Assembly: GCF_001557235.1 (NCBI RefSeq)
Contig: NZ_LSJI01000139.1
Coordinates: 5,580-69,579 of the forward strand
Length of the DNA stretch: 64,000 bases
Origin: Phenylobacterium sp. CCH9-H3
Lineage (GTDB): Bacteria; Pseudomonadota; Alphaproteobacteria; Caulobacterales; Caulobacteraceae
Direction: 5' to 3'
A model generated the notes under the pieces. It did no database searches. It had not been told where the DNA came from and worked only from the letters and a program-made list of their open reading frames with translations. Position 1 is the first letter of the stretch; every line of letters starts with the position of its first letter. Positions 53,316-61,612 of the stretch are shown here, piece by piece. The translations under genes and the position numbers were made by a program.

Positions 53316-55520
53316 ATGAACAAGCCCTTCAAGGACATCGTCGCCGCCGCCAGCCGCCGGGACGTCCTGGTGGTCGGCGCCACCCTGGCCGGCAGCTCGC
53401 TGCTGGTCGGCTGTTCAATACCCGACGTGCTGTCGGCCGGCTCGAAGATCGAGGTGGGCGCATTCGGCCCCTTCCTGAAGTTCGCGCCCGACGGAACCGT
53501 CACGGTCATCTCCAAGCACATCGAGTTCGGCCAGGGGAACCATGCGGGCCTGGCGGCCATCGCCGCCGAGGAACTGGACGCCGACTGGAGCCGGGTGAAG
53601 GTCGAGCAGGCCGCCGCCAACGCCAAGCTCTATGGCAACGTCAACATGGGCGGCACGCAGGGCACCGGCGGCTCGTCGGCCATCGCCAATTCCTGGACCC
53701 AGCTCAGGACGGCGGGCGCCGCGGCGCGGGCGATGTTCGTGTCGGCGGCCGCCGCCAAGTGGGGTGTGCCGGCGTCGGAGATCACCGTCTCCAACGGCGT
53801 CATCGCGCACGCCTCGGGCAAACAGGCCGGATTCGGCGAACTGGTGGCCGACGCCGCCAAGGTGGCGCCGCCCGAGAAACCCGCGCTGAAGGATCCCAAG
53901 GCCTTCACCCTGATCGGCACCGACCGGGTGCGCCGCAAGGACGCCCAGGCCAAGAGCGACGGCACGGCCCGCTACACCCAGGACGTCCGGCTGAAGGACA
54001 TGCTGGTGGCGATGGTGGCGCACGCGCCGAAGTTCGGAGCCAAGGTGAAGTCCTTCGACGCGACCGAGGCCAAGAAGGTCCCCGGCGTGGTCAATGTGTA
54101 CGAGATCCCGACCGGCGTGGCGGTGGTGGCCAACTCCACCTGGGCGGCCAAGCTGGGCCGCGACGCGCTGAAGGTGGAGTGGGACGAGTCCAAGGCCGAG
54201 ACGCGAGGCTCGGCCCAGCTTCTCCAGGAATTCAAGGACCTGGCGTCGGGCAAGACCGCCGCGCCCGACGATGAGAAGACCGGCTGGAAAGGCTTCGATT
54301 CCAAGGGCGACGCCGCGAAGGCGGCGGCCGGGACTGCGGCGGTCGAGGCGGCCTACGACTTCCCCTACCTGGCCCACGCCACCATGGAGCCGATGAACTG
54401 CGTGGCCATGGTGGGCAAGGGCCCGACGAAGCTGATCTTCGGCTCGCAGACGCCGACGCTGGACCAGCTCAACACGGCCCGGGTCGTGCTCGCCCTTCCC
54501 GGCTCGGTGGAGATCGAGACCCTGTTCGCCGGCGGCTCGTTCGGACGGCGGGCGACCTTCCAGTCGGACTACGTGGTCGAGTGCGTCCACATCGCCAAGA
54601 AGGTGGGCAAGGGCCGCCCGGTGAAGCTGGTCTGGACGCGGGAAGACGACATGCGCGCTGGCTACTACCGGCCGCTGGTGCACCACGCGGTTCGGGTGAC
54701 CACGGACGCCGAGGGCTTCCCGGCGACCTGGCGGCACCGGATCGTCACCCAGTCGATCATGAAGGGCGCGCCGCCCGGATCGCCCGGCGGCGGCGGCATC
54801 GACTTCACCGCGGTCGAAGGGGCGATGGGCTCGCCCTACCTCAAGGCCACGCCGATCGTCGACGCCCAGCTCATCACGCCGGACGCGGGCGTGCCGGTGC
54901 TATGGTGGCGCTCGGTCGGCGCCACCCACACGGCCTATGTGATGGAGCACACCATCGATCAGCTCGCGAAGAAGGCCGGCAAGGATCCGGTCGACTATCG
55001 CCGGGCCCTCTATCAGAAGGCCGGGGCGACCCGGCACCTGGCGGTGCTGAACCTGGCGGCCGAGAAGGCCGGCTGGACCACGCCGGCGTCGGACGGCTGG
55101 ACCCGGGGCGTGGCGGTGCACGAGAGCTTCGGCTCGGTGGTGGCCCAGATCGCCGAGGTGAAGCTCGAGGACGGAACGCCGAAGGTCGGCCGCGTGGTCA
55201 CGGCGATCGACTGTGGGACGGCCATCTCGCCCGACCAGATCGCGGCGCAGATGGAGGGCGGGACCTGCTATGGCCTGTCGGCGGCGCTGTTCGGGAACAT
55301 CACCCTTGCCGACGGCGCGGTGGATCAGGCGAACTTCGACACCTACCGGGTGCTGCGGAACTCCGAGGCGCCGACGGTGGAAACCTACATCGTGCCGTCC
55401 AATGCGCCGCCCAGCGGCGTGGGCGAGCCCGGCACGCCGGTGATCGGCCCCGCGGTCGCCAACGCCCTGCTCTCCATCACGGGGCAGCCGGTTCTCAGCC
55501 AGCCGTTCGTGAAGACCTGA
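53316..55520 (+). CDS. Molybdenum hydroxylase large subunit (IorB-like)
   Basis: A 734-residue molybdopterin subunit of the xanthine oxidase superfamily. A twin-arginine-type N-terminus (AASRRDVLVVGATLAGSSLL) suggests export or a retained signal. Mo-cofactor motifs include GGTQGTGGSSAIANSW, AGGSFGRRATFQSDYVVE and GVGEPGTPVIGPAV, whose E704 is the general base at the molybdenum site. The single-polypeptide large subunit without a separate FAD subunit is typical of IorAB, which oxidises N-heterocycles or aldehydes. It is in an operon with the iron-sulfur subunit. The substrate is not readable. A longer upstream frame is a shadow. Confidence 0.93.
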   Translation: MNKPFKDIVAAASRRDVLVVGATLAGSSLLVGCSIPDVLSAGSKIEVGAFGPFLKFAPDGTVTVISKHIEFGQGNHAGLAAIAAEELDADWSRVKVEQAAANAKLYGNVNMGGTQGTGGSSAIANSWTQLRTAGAAARAMFVSAAAAKWGVPASEITVSNGVIAHASGKQAGFGELVADAAKVAPPEKPALKDPKAFTLIGTDRVRRKDAQAKSDGTARYTQDVRLKDMLVAMVAHAPKFGAKVKSFDATEAKKVPGVVNVYEIPTGVAVVANSTWAAKLGRDALKVEWDESKAETRGSAQLLQEFKDLASGKTAAPDDEKTGWKGFDSKGDAAKAAAGTAAVEAAYDFPYLAHATMEPMNCVAMVGKGPTKLIFGSQTPTLDQLNTARVVLALPGSVEIETLFAGGSFGRRATFQSDYVVECVHIAKKVGKGRPVKLVWTREDDMRAGYYRPLVHHAVRVTTDAEGFPATWRHRIVTQSIMKGAPPGSPGGGGIDFTAVEGAMGSPYLKATPIVDAQLITPDAGVPVLWWRSVGATHTAYVMEHTIDQLAKKAGKDPVDYRRALYQKAGATRHLAVLNLAAEKAGWTTPASDGWTRGVAVHESFGSVVAQIAEVKLEDGTPKVGRVVTAIDCGTAISPDQIAAQMEGGTCYGLSAALFGNITLADGAVDQANFDTYRVLRNSEAPTVETYIVPSNAPPSGVGEPGTPVIGPAVANALLSITGQPVLSQPFVKT

Positions 55521-55615
55521 GGCGGCCGCCCGGCTGTGGAACGAGCTGTGCGGTTCCCAATGAACCAATCACGGTTTCGTGCGCTTCTGTCGGGCAGACT
55601 ACTCAGGAGAGACCC

Positions 55616-55912
55616 ATGCGTATCGCGACCCTTGCCATCGCCGCCCTCGGCGCGATGAGCCTCGCCGCCTGCAGCCAGCCGGCGGAAAAGGCCGCTGAAG
55701 CCCAGGCCGACGCCGTCGAGGCCAAGGCCGAAGCCGCCGCCGACCAGATGGGCGCCCAGGCCGACGCCATGAAGGCGAACGCCGAGGCCGCCGCCGACGC
55801 CATGGAAGCCAAGGGCGAGGCCGCGGCCGAGAGCCTGGAAGCCAAGGCCGAGGCGACCGAGGAAGCGGCGGAGAAGAAGGCCGACGCCATCGAGGACGCC
55901 GCCCGGAAGTAG
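55616..55912 (+). CDS. Small Ala/Glu-rich coiled-coil lipoprotein
   Basis: A 98-residue lipoprotein. The signal MRIATLAIAALGAMSLAACS ends at a lipobox (LAAC). The rest repeats an Ala/Glu/Lys/Asp pattern around EAKAEAAADQM and DAMEAKGEAAAESL in about 11-residue units without a single aromatic residue, a continuous amphipathic helix. Such proteins may link the outer membrane to other layers, like Lpp or Pal-associated lipoproteins, but no family can be named. The start follows CAGGAGAGACCC. A strong terminator follows at once. Confidence 0.72.
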   Translation: MRIATLAIAALGAMSLAACSQPAEKAAEAQADAVEAKAEAAADQMGAQADAMKANAEAAADAMEAKGEAAAESLEAKAEATEEAAEKKADAIEDAARK

Positions 55913-55933
55913 GCCGTCTGCGGGACGGAACGG

Positions 55934-55972
55934 AAAAGGCCCCTTGGCTCAGCCGAGCTTCGGGGCTTTTTT
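55934..55972. terminator. Bidirectional intrinsic terminator
   Basis: A hairpin with GGCCCC (55938-55943) pairing with GGGGC[TT] (55962-55966), extended by the inner TTGGCT/AGCTT region, ends in CTTTTTT (55966-55972). On the other side the AAAA before the stem gives a T-run for the minus strand. It ends the lipoprotein gene and overlaps the 3' end of the convergent PepSY gene. Confidence 0.7.
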
Positions 55973-57403
55973 CATGAGGCGCGCCACGTCGGTCCGGGCG
56001 CGCCGCCAACCCAGCCAGACACCGGTCGCGACGCCGGCGCCTGCGAAGACCAGCAGGACCACCATCCCCGCGGCCCAGCCCGGGCCCCGATCGAAACCGC
56101 GGACGACGTCGAGGCGGTGCAGGCCCTCGAACAGCCAGCGGCCCGCCTTGCGCGGCCCATCCACCCGGGCCAGCACCGCGCCCGAGGCGGGGTCCAGATA
56201 GAAGCGGACGCCGTCCGCTAGCTCGACGCGGTAGGCCGGCAGGACCACGGGTTCATGGTGGCCATAGTAGTAGGCGTCCTCCCGATCGATCAGCTCGGCC
56301 CGCTGCGCCGGCCCCAGGCGCATGGCGGCCTGCGCAAGCGTGGCAGGGACCAGGGGCGCGGGACGCCCGTCCGCGTCCAGGCGCACGCCGTCGGCCATCA
56401 GATACAGCCGGCCTTCCAGCGGCGCCGCCACGAGCCGCCGCGGGCTGACCCCGGCGGCCTTCGCCCCCTCCACCGCAAGCTTCAGATCGCCGAAGGACAC
56501 CGGGCCGGCCATCTCTTCGGACCGGCTGTCGGGCCGGCTTTCGAACAACCCCCAGGGGTTCATGGAGAAGAGGCCGCTCGCCACCCAGGTCAGGGCCAGG
56601 ACTCCCGCGGCCAGGCCCGTGAGGTGATGCCAGGCCATGAGCCCGCGGTAGGGCGTGAGCCGCGCGTCGCGCCAGGGTCGCCAGGCCACGAGGCCGAGAT
56701 AGATCCCCGTGACGGTCAGGAACACGCCGGTCACCGACGTCCAGATCACCACCTGGGTCCACAGTCGAACGTCGGTCCGCAGGACCTGAGGATAGAGCCA
56801 GTGGGGGATCGGCCCCAGCCAGTTCAGCAGCTTTTCCCGCGCGTTCACGGCCTGGGACACCGCGCCTGTGCGCGCCGAAACATAGACGTCGGTCCGGGCG
56901 GGATCGTCGAAGCGGAACAGGTGGAACGGGCGTCTGCGGTCGAAATAGCCGGTCACCGTCCACTGGTCGCGCTGGACCAGGGCGGGCGCGCCGGCGCGGC
57001 CTGCAACGCCGTGCGCGGCGGCATAGGCCTGGGCCACCTGCGCCGCGGCCTCGGGCGACACCTGCTGGATCATACGTCCCGTCGCCAGGTCCAGCGCCTG
57101 GCCGTCGAAGCGCAGCACCGGCCGGCCGGCGAGGTTCTCCACGCTTGCCGCCTGGACCTGGAGCACGTCCTGGGTGTCGCCGAAGCTGCAGCACCGCGCC
57201 CAGGCGATCGGCGGCAGGCCGGCTTCGCGCTCGGCGTCGGTCACCTCCGGCCAGTGGACGAACAGCATCACCACGCCGCTGGCGAACCAGAGCAGCATCA
57301 GGAGGCCCATGACCACGCCGACGTAGCGGTGCAGGACCACCAGCCAGCGGGGAGCCCAGGGCTTGCGGACGGGGCGCGGAGGGGCGTCAGAAGCTATAGG
57401 CAT
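55949..57403 (-). CDS. PepSY-domain membrane reductase
   Basis: A 484-residue inner-membrane protein of the PepSY/FoxB-like type. The first transmembrane helix is in WLVVLHRYVGVVMGLLMLLW; further helices are IWTSVTGVFLTVTGIYLGLV, AWHHLTGLAAGVLALTWVAS and GMVVLLVFAGAGVATGVWLG. Two PepSY-like segments lie between them, and conserved histidines (LHRYVG, AWHHLTG, and LHRL near 435) could bind haem. Members linked to TonB receptors reduce and release iron from siderophores. The gene overlaps the TonB receptor upstream by 17 bp, so the two form one operon. Confidence 0.9.
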   Translation of the reverse strand: MPIASDAPPRPVRKPWAPRWLVVLHRYVGVVMGLLMLLWFASGVVMLFVHWPEVTDAEREAGLPPIAWARCCSFGDTQDVLQVQAASVENLAGRPVLRFDGQALDLATGRMIQQVSPEAAAQVAQAYAAAHGVAGRAGAPALVQRDQWTVTGYFDRRRPFHLFRFDDPARTDVYVSARTGAVSQAVNAREKLLNWLGPIPHWLYPQVLRTDVRLWTQVVIWTSVTGVFLTVTGIYLGLVAWRPWRDARLTPYRGLMAWHHLTGLAAGVLALTWVASGLFSMNPWGLFESRPDSRSEEMAGPVSFGDLKLAVEGAKAAGVSPRRLVAAPLEGRLYLMADGVRLDADGRPAPLVPATLAQAAMRLGPAQRAELIDREDAYYYGHHEPVVLPAYRVELADGVRFYLDPASGAVLARVDGPRKAGRWLFEGLHRLDVVRGFDRGPGWAAGMVVLLVFAGAGVATGVWLGWRRARTDVARLMKKAPKLG

Positions 57404-59345
57404 AGCTCACGTGCAGGGTCCGGGGCACGCCCAGGAAACGATAGAGGAAGCGCTGGGTCGAGAGGTCCACGAGCGCCGAGTTCACCCGCGTGGCGTAGTC
57501 CTCGTCCAAGGCGTTCTCCAGGCGCGCGGTGACGCGATGGCGGCGCGCCGGATCCAGGAAGACGTGGGCGGCCAGGTCGACCACGACGTAGTTCCCATAG
57601 TTCACGCGCCCGAAGCCGCTGACGGTCTGATGGATGTCGCCGGTCCACAGCAGGGTCGCCGAGGCGCCGACCGGCAGGCTCGCCGGATCGTAGGCGAGCG
57701 AGGCTTTGGCCTGGTGCTCAGGGATGCGATCGAACTGGCGGCCGGCGCCCTCGGCCCGGGTGCGGGTGTAGGCATAGGAGGCGCGGGCCGTGACCCCCTC
57801 CGCCAGCCTCGCCGAGCCGCTGAGCTCCAGGCCACGGGTGCGCACGCGCTGGTCGACGTTGACGTAGAGGCCCTCCGGGAAGGCCGGCCGGTCGTAGACG
57901 TCGACGATCAGGTCGTCGATCCGGCGGGCGAAGCCGGTCACCTGCCAGGTGAAGCGGCCGGCCTGGCCGCCGATCGCGAGACTGCCGCCCAGGCTGTCCT
58001 CGGGCTTGAGGTCGCGATTGCCGGCCGCGGAGAAGGGGTCGAAGGCGTAGAGCTGTTCGGCGCTGGGCAGGATGAACGAGGTTCCCGCGGACCCCTCCAG
58101 ATAAAGCGCCGGGGTCGCATCCCAGCGGCCCGACAGGTTCCAGACCGCCTTGTCTCCGCCGCCCGTCCGGTTGAAACGGACGCCCGCCGCCAGATGGGCG
58201 TTGCGGATCAGCTCGTCGGTGGTGCGCACCTGGGCGACGGCCGCATGCACCTTCTCGGTGCGGGGCGCGATCAGCAGCACCTCATCGCGGCCGTTGAAGT
58301 TCTGGAAGTCGTAGCCGAGCTGGTATTCCAGGCCCCGGTGCAGGTTCAGCTTGGCCAGGACGCTGACGCCATAGTCCTCGTAGCCCCAGTAGGTCAGGTC
58401 GTCGACGATCACCGGCGGGCCGGCCGGCTGGCCGGGGACGTTGTTGACCGTCGAATAGACGCTGTCCCAGTCGTGATAGTAGCCCTTCACCGAGAGCCGC
58501 ACCTGCTCGCTTGCGGTCCAGTCCAGGCTGACGCTGGCGATCTCCTCGTCCCGGTCGTTGAACGACAGGCGGGTCAGGCGGGGACCCGGATAGTCCAGAT
58601 GCGCGTCGGTGTGCTGATAGTAGAGGTTGGCCGAGAGGGACGGCGCCAGGTCGAAGCCCAGCTTGCCGCCGAAGCTGACCACGTCGTAGCCGCGTTTGCG
58701 GGCGGTGGAGCTTGGCTGGAAGACGTCGAAGGTCTTGTACCCCTCGGCCTCGTCCTTCGAGACCCAGGCGACGAACCGGCCCGGGCCCGCCGGGCCGCGC
58801 ACCATGGCGCTGGCGTGGACGCCCTGGTTGGTGTCGCCGCCGACCGTGAGGTTTCCGCCCAATTCGTCGGCGTAGGCGCGGGTCACCACGTTGATCACCC
58901 CGGCCGCCGCCTGCGTCCCGTAGAACAGGCCCTGGCCGCCCTTCAGCACCTCGATCCGCTCGATCATGCTGGCCGGCAGGGTGTCGGCGGGACTGGTCGA
59001 GGTGTAGAGCCGATTGTTGATCCGAACGCCGTCCACCAGCCAGAGCACGTCGCCGGTGCGTGAGCCCTGCAGCGAGATGTCGACGTAGCTGAACGGTCCG
59101 TTGCGGGGCGAGACGAACAGGCCGGGGGTCTGCATCTGCAGGGCCTGGGACACATCCACGTAGGCGTTGCGGCGGACCGTCTCGGCGCCGATGACCTCCA
59201 GGTCGCCGCCGTATCGCGAGAGCTCCTGCGGCAGGCTCTCCTCCAGGCGGGCGGTGACCACCACCTCGCCCACGTCGGCGGCGCGCGCCGCCCCCGTCAG
59301 CGCCGTCATCGCCGCGCCCAGCAGCCAGATTCTCCGCATTCGCAT
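57387..59345 (-). CDS. TonB-dependent receptor, operon with the PepSY reductase
   Basis: A 652-residue receptor, shorter than the other four. The signal peptide is MRRIWLLGAAMTALTGAARA (start 59345 or 59339). The TonB-box-like VGEVVVTARLEESLPQ precedes the plug with PFSYVDISLQGSRTGDVLWL, RIEVLKGGQGLFYGTQAAAG and GVINVV. The barrel ends HVSYAYSF. The length and plug are BtuB/siderophore-like. With a PepSY partner, a ferric siderophore or haem-type ligand is likely. No cobalamin riboswitch is visible upstream. The divergent winged-helix membrane regulator probably controls it. Confidence 0.92.
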   Translation of the reverse strand: MRMRRIWLLGAAMTALTGAARAADVGEVVVTARLEESLPQELSRYGGDLEVIGAETVRRNAYVDVSQALQMQTPGLFVSPRNGPFSYVDISLQGSRTGDVLWLVDGVRINNRLYTSTSPADTLPASMIERIEVLKGGQGLFYGTQAAAGVINVVTRAYADELGGNLTVGGDTNQGVHASAMVRGPAGPGRFVAWVSKDEAEGYKTFDVFQPSSTARKRGYDVVSFGGKLGFDLAPSLSANLYYQHTDAHLDYPGPRLTRLSFNDRDEEIASVSLDWTASEQVRLSVKGYYHDWDSVYSTVNNVPGQPAGPPVIVDDLTYWGYEDYGVSVLAKLNLHRGLEYQLGYDFQNFNGRDEVLLIAPRTEKVHAAVAQVRTTDELIRNAHLAAGVRFNRTGGGDKAVWNLSGRWDATPALYLEGSAGTSFILPSAEQLYAFDPFSAAGNRDLKPEDSLGGSLAIGGQAGRFTWQVTGFARRIDDLIVDVYDRPAFPEGLYVNVDQRVRTRGLELSGSARLAEGVTARASYAYTRTRAEGAGRQFDRIPEHQAKASLAYDPASLPVGASATLLWTGDIHQTVSGFGRVNYGNYVVVDLAAHVFLDPARRHRVTARLENALDEDYATRVNSALVDLSTQRFLYRFLGVPRTLHVSYAYSF

Positions 59346-59487
59346 CGCCCCTCGGCCGCCCCGCGATCTACCGCGGCGTCACCTGCCTGGGCCGCCGATA
59401 GCGGGCTCGGGGGCAGCGGGCCCGTACTTTACCGTTTTCAGGCCCGTTACAGGGGGTTACAGGAGACGTGGGAGTCGAAAGTCGGGT

Positions 59488-60693
59488 ATGAACGGACAGC
59501 GATCCGAAGCCATGGCGGCGCAGGTGGCGCGGGTTCGCGAGAGCGGAATCCTGGGCCGCAGCCATGGCCTGGCGCGGCTGTTCGACTACCTGGCGGATCC
59601 GACCCGGGACGGCCGCACCCTGCGCGAAGCCGATGTGGCCCACGACGTGTTCGGACGCGAGCTGGACCTGTCGGGCGACGCCTCGGTGCGGGTCTATGTT
59701 CACCGCCTGCGCAAGAAGCTGGACGAGTTCTACGCCGGCCCCGGCGCGGGCGAACCCTACCGGCTGGCCATTCCCGTCGGGGAGTATCGGCTGGACCTGG
59801 TCGGAACGCCGGCGCCGGCGGAGCCTCCGCGCTCCGCGCCAAGGCCGCGCCGGCGCTGGGCGGCGCCCGCGCTCGCCGCGGCCGTGGCCCTGGCGGCCGC
59901 CAACATCGCCGTCTGGGTCTTCCTGGCGCGGGAGATCGGCCCCACGCGCGACCTGGCGCGAGCGGCCGCCTCGCCCCTCTGGGCCGGGATCGGGCGCGAG
60001 CGGCAGGTGATCGTGGTGGTGGGCGACTACTACATCTTCGGCGACACCGACCATGGCGAGGGCCCCAGGCGGATGATCCGGGCGTTCGAGATCAACTCGC
60101 CGGCCGACCTGGACGCCTGGCTGATGGACAACCCGGAATTCCAGGGCCGTTACGTCGACCTCGACACCTACTACACGCCGGTGGGCGCGACCCTGGCCCT
60201 GCGGGAGATCATGCCCCTGGTGCGCCAGGCGGCGGGGGGCGCGGACCGGGTCCGCGTCACCACCGCCTCGCACCTGACGCCCGAACTGATGAAGAGCGCC
60301 GACATCGTCTATGTGGGCTATCTCTCCGGGCTGCGCATCCTGCACCAGCCGGTGTTCGAGCGTTCCCGTTTCGCCATCGGCTCGACCTATGACGAACTGG
60401 TCGACCGCGCGACCGGTCAGACGTTCGTCTCGGGCGCCGGCGCCGCGTCGGCCAACCGGCCCAATCGCGACTATGGCTACCTGGCCGCCTTCCGCGGCCC
60501 GGCCGGCAACCGGTTCCTGATCGTGGCCGGCGCCCGCGACATCGGGGTGATGCAGATGGCCGAGGTGGCGAGCGACCCAAAGACGCTCGGAGCGCTGACG
60601 GCTGGACGGGACGCCCCTCTGGAGGCCCTCTACGAGGTCGACGGCGTGGGCCGCACCGCCCTGGGGGCCCGGCGGGTGACGGCCTCGCGCTGA
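59488..60693 (+). CDS. Membrane-anchored winged-helix regulator with periplasmic C-terminal domain
   Basis: A 401-residue protein. Residues about 20-105 look like an OmpR/CadC-type winged helix: LARLFDYLADPTRDGRTLRE, VRVYVHRLRKKLDEFYAG and PVGEYRLDL. A Pro/Arg linker precedes one transmembrane helix at about 126-147 (APALAAAVALAAANIAVWVF). About 255 residues then lie in the periplasm, including VIVVVGDYYIFGDTD, NPEFQGRYVDLDTYYTPVGA and HQPVFERSRFAIGSTYDELV. This is a one-component regulator in the style of CadC, sensing outside the membrane. It is divergent from the TonB/PepSY operon, its probable target. The periplasmic domain is not one I can name. Confidence 0.82.
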   Translation: MNGQRSEAMAAQVARVRESGILGRSHGLARLFDYLADPTRDGRTLREADVAHDVFGRELDLSGDASVRVYVHRLRKKLDEFYAGPGAGEPYRLAIPVGEYRLDLVGTPAPAEPPRSAPRPRRRWAAPALAAAVALAAANIAVWVFLAREIGPTRDLARAAASPLWAGIGRERQVIVVVGDYYIFGDTDHGEGPRRMIRAFEINSPADLDAWLMDNPEFQGRYVDLDTYYTPVGATLALREIMPLVRQAAGGADRVRVTTASHLTPELMKSADIVYVGYLSGLRILHQPVFERSRFAIGSTYDELVDRATGQTFVSGAGAASANRPNRDYGYLAAFRGPAGNRFLIVAGARDIGVMQMAEVASDPKTLGALTAGRDAPLEALYEVDGVGRTALGARRVTASR

Positions 60694-60745
60694 ACTTCCA
60701 GGCCCCGCGGCCGTTTTTGACGGAGAGATCGCGAAGGAGGCCGCC

Positions 60746-61120
60746 ATGACCGCCAGGAAACCCGAGCACCCGCTCATTCCCGCCGACCGCGTCAACGGCA
60801 CGGACGTCGTCAGCAAGGCCGGCGACAAGCTGGGCAAGATCGAGGATGTGGCCATCGAGAAGGTCTCCGGCGAGGTCGCCTATGCGATCCTTTCGTTCGG
60901 AGGCCTGATGGGCCTGGGCGCGCGCTATCACCCGGTGCCGTGGCGCCTGCTGAAGTACGACGTGGACAGGGGCGCCTATGTGATCCCCCTCGACAAGGCC
61001 GACCTCGAGACGGCCCCGACCATCGACGAAGCGGAGCTGTCCGGCTGGAACGACAGCGTCAGCCGGGACGCGATCTTCGGCTACTACTCAAGCTATGGCG
61101 TCGGCCCGTACTGGGGCTAG
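60746..61120 (+). CDS. PRC-barrel domain protein
   Basis: A 124-residue cytoplasmic protein. The PRC-barrel is seen in NGTDVVSKAGDKLGKIEDVA, VAYAILSFGGLMGLGARYHP and VPWRLLKYDVDRGAYVIPLD. The last 30 residues (GWNDSVSRDAIFGYYSSYGV) are the tail found in stand-alone stress-type PRC proteins of alphaproteobacteria. It follows the membrane regulator by about 50 bp and starts after GAAGGAGGCCGCC. Function unknown; such proteins are often induced by stress. Confidence 0.87.
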   Translation: MTARKPEHPLIPADRVNGTDVVSKAGDKLGKIEDVAIEKVSGEVAYAILSFGGLMGLGARYHPVPWRLLKYDVDRGAYVIPLDKADLETAPTIDEAELSGWNDSVSRDAIFGYYSSYGVGPYWG

Positions 61121-61204
61121 AAGCGCCTTCAGCCACTGTTCAGGCGCCACGCGAGAAGGTGATGCGCCTCGTCCCGCCATAGCCCACCAAGCGCCTGAAG
61201 CCTG

Positions 61205-61612
61205 ATGCATAGACTGACCTTCGCGACTGCGGCGATCATCGCCTTCGCCACCGCTGCACAGCCCGCAAACGCCGAGACCCGCGGCGTGGCCGCCGCCTTC
61301 GGCAACACGGTCAAGGCGCTCTATCCCGACGGCAAGCACCAGTGGCTTTGGTTCAAAGCCGACGGCACCTGGGAAGCGTTCGGCCGGCGCGGAAAATGGT
61401 CTTCCGGGAAATGGTCGGAGAAGGATGCTGGCAAGGTCTGTCTGAAGCAGGCCCGACCGATCCCGATCCCCTTCAGCTATTGCACCGACTTCCCCGCCAA
61501 CGGCGGCGTGGGCGCGGTCTGGACGTCGAAGAGCATGGAGGGCGACCCGATCAAGGTGACCGTCGTACGCGGAATTCAGCGTCCGGCGACCGCAGCGGCG
61601 GCAGGCCCCTAG
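61205..61612 (+). CDS. Hypothetical secreted protein
   Basis: A 135-residue protein with the signal peptide LTFATAAIIAFATAAQPANA. The mature part has WLWFKADGTWEAFGRRGKWS and SGKWSEKDAGKVCLKQARPI, with two cysteines (VCLKQ and SYCTDF) that may form a disulfide. The Trp-rich repeats look like a small beta-sheet protein similar to DUF995-like secreted proteins, but I would not assign a family. Its last bases overlap the convergent beta-lactamase gene by 4 bp. Confidence 0.65.
   Translation: MHRLTFATAAIIAFATAAQPANAETRGVAAAFGNTVKALYPDGKHQWLWFKADGTWEAFGRRGKWSSGKWSEKDAGKVCLKQARPIPIPFSYCTDFPANGGVGAVWTSKSMEGDPIKVTVVRGIQRPATAAAAGP

Noticed and set aside
59346..59487. Cobalamin riboswitch upstream of the BtuB-sized TonB receptor
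   Set aside because: The intergenic region is too short and I see no cobalamin-box motif or the usual stem pattern.
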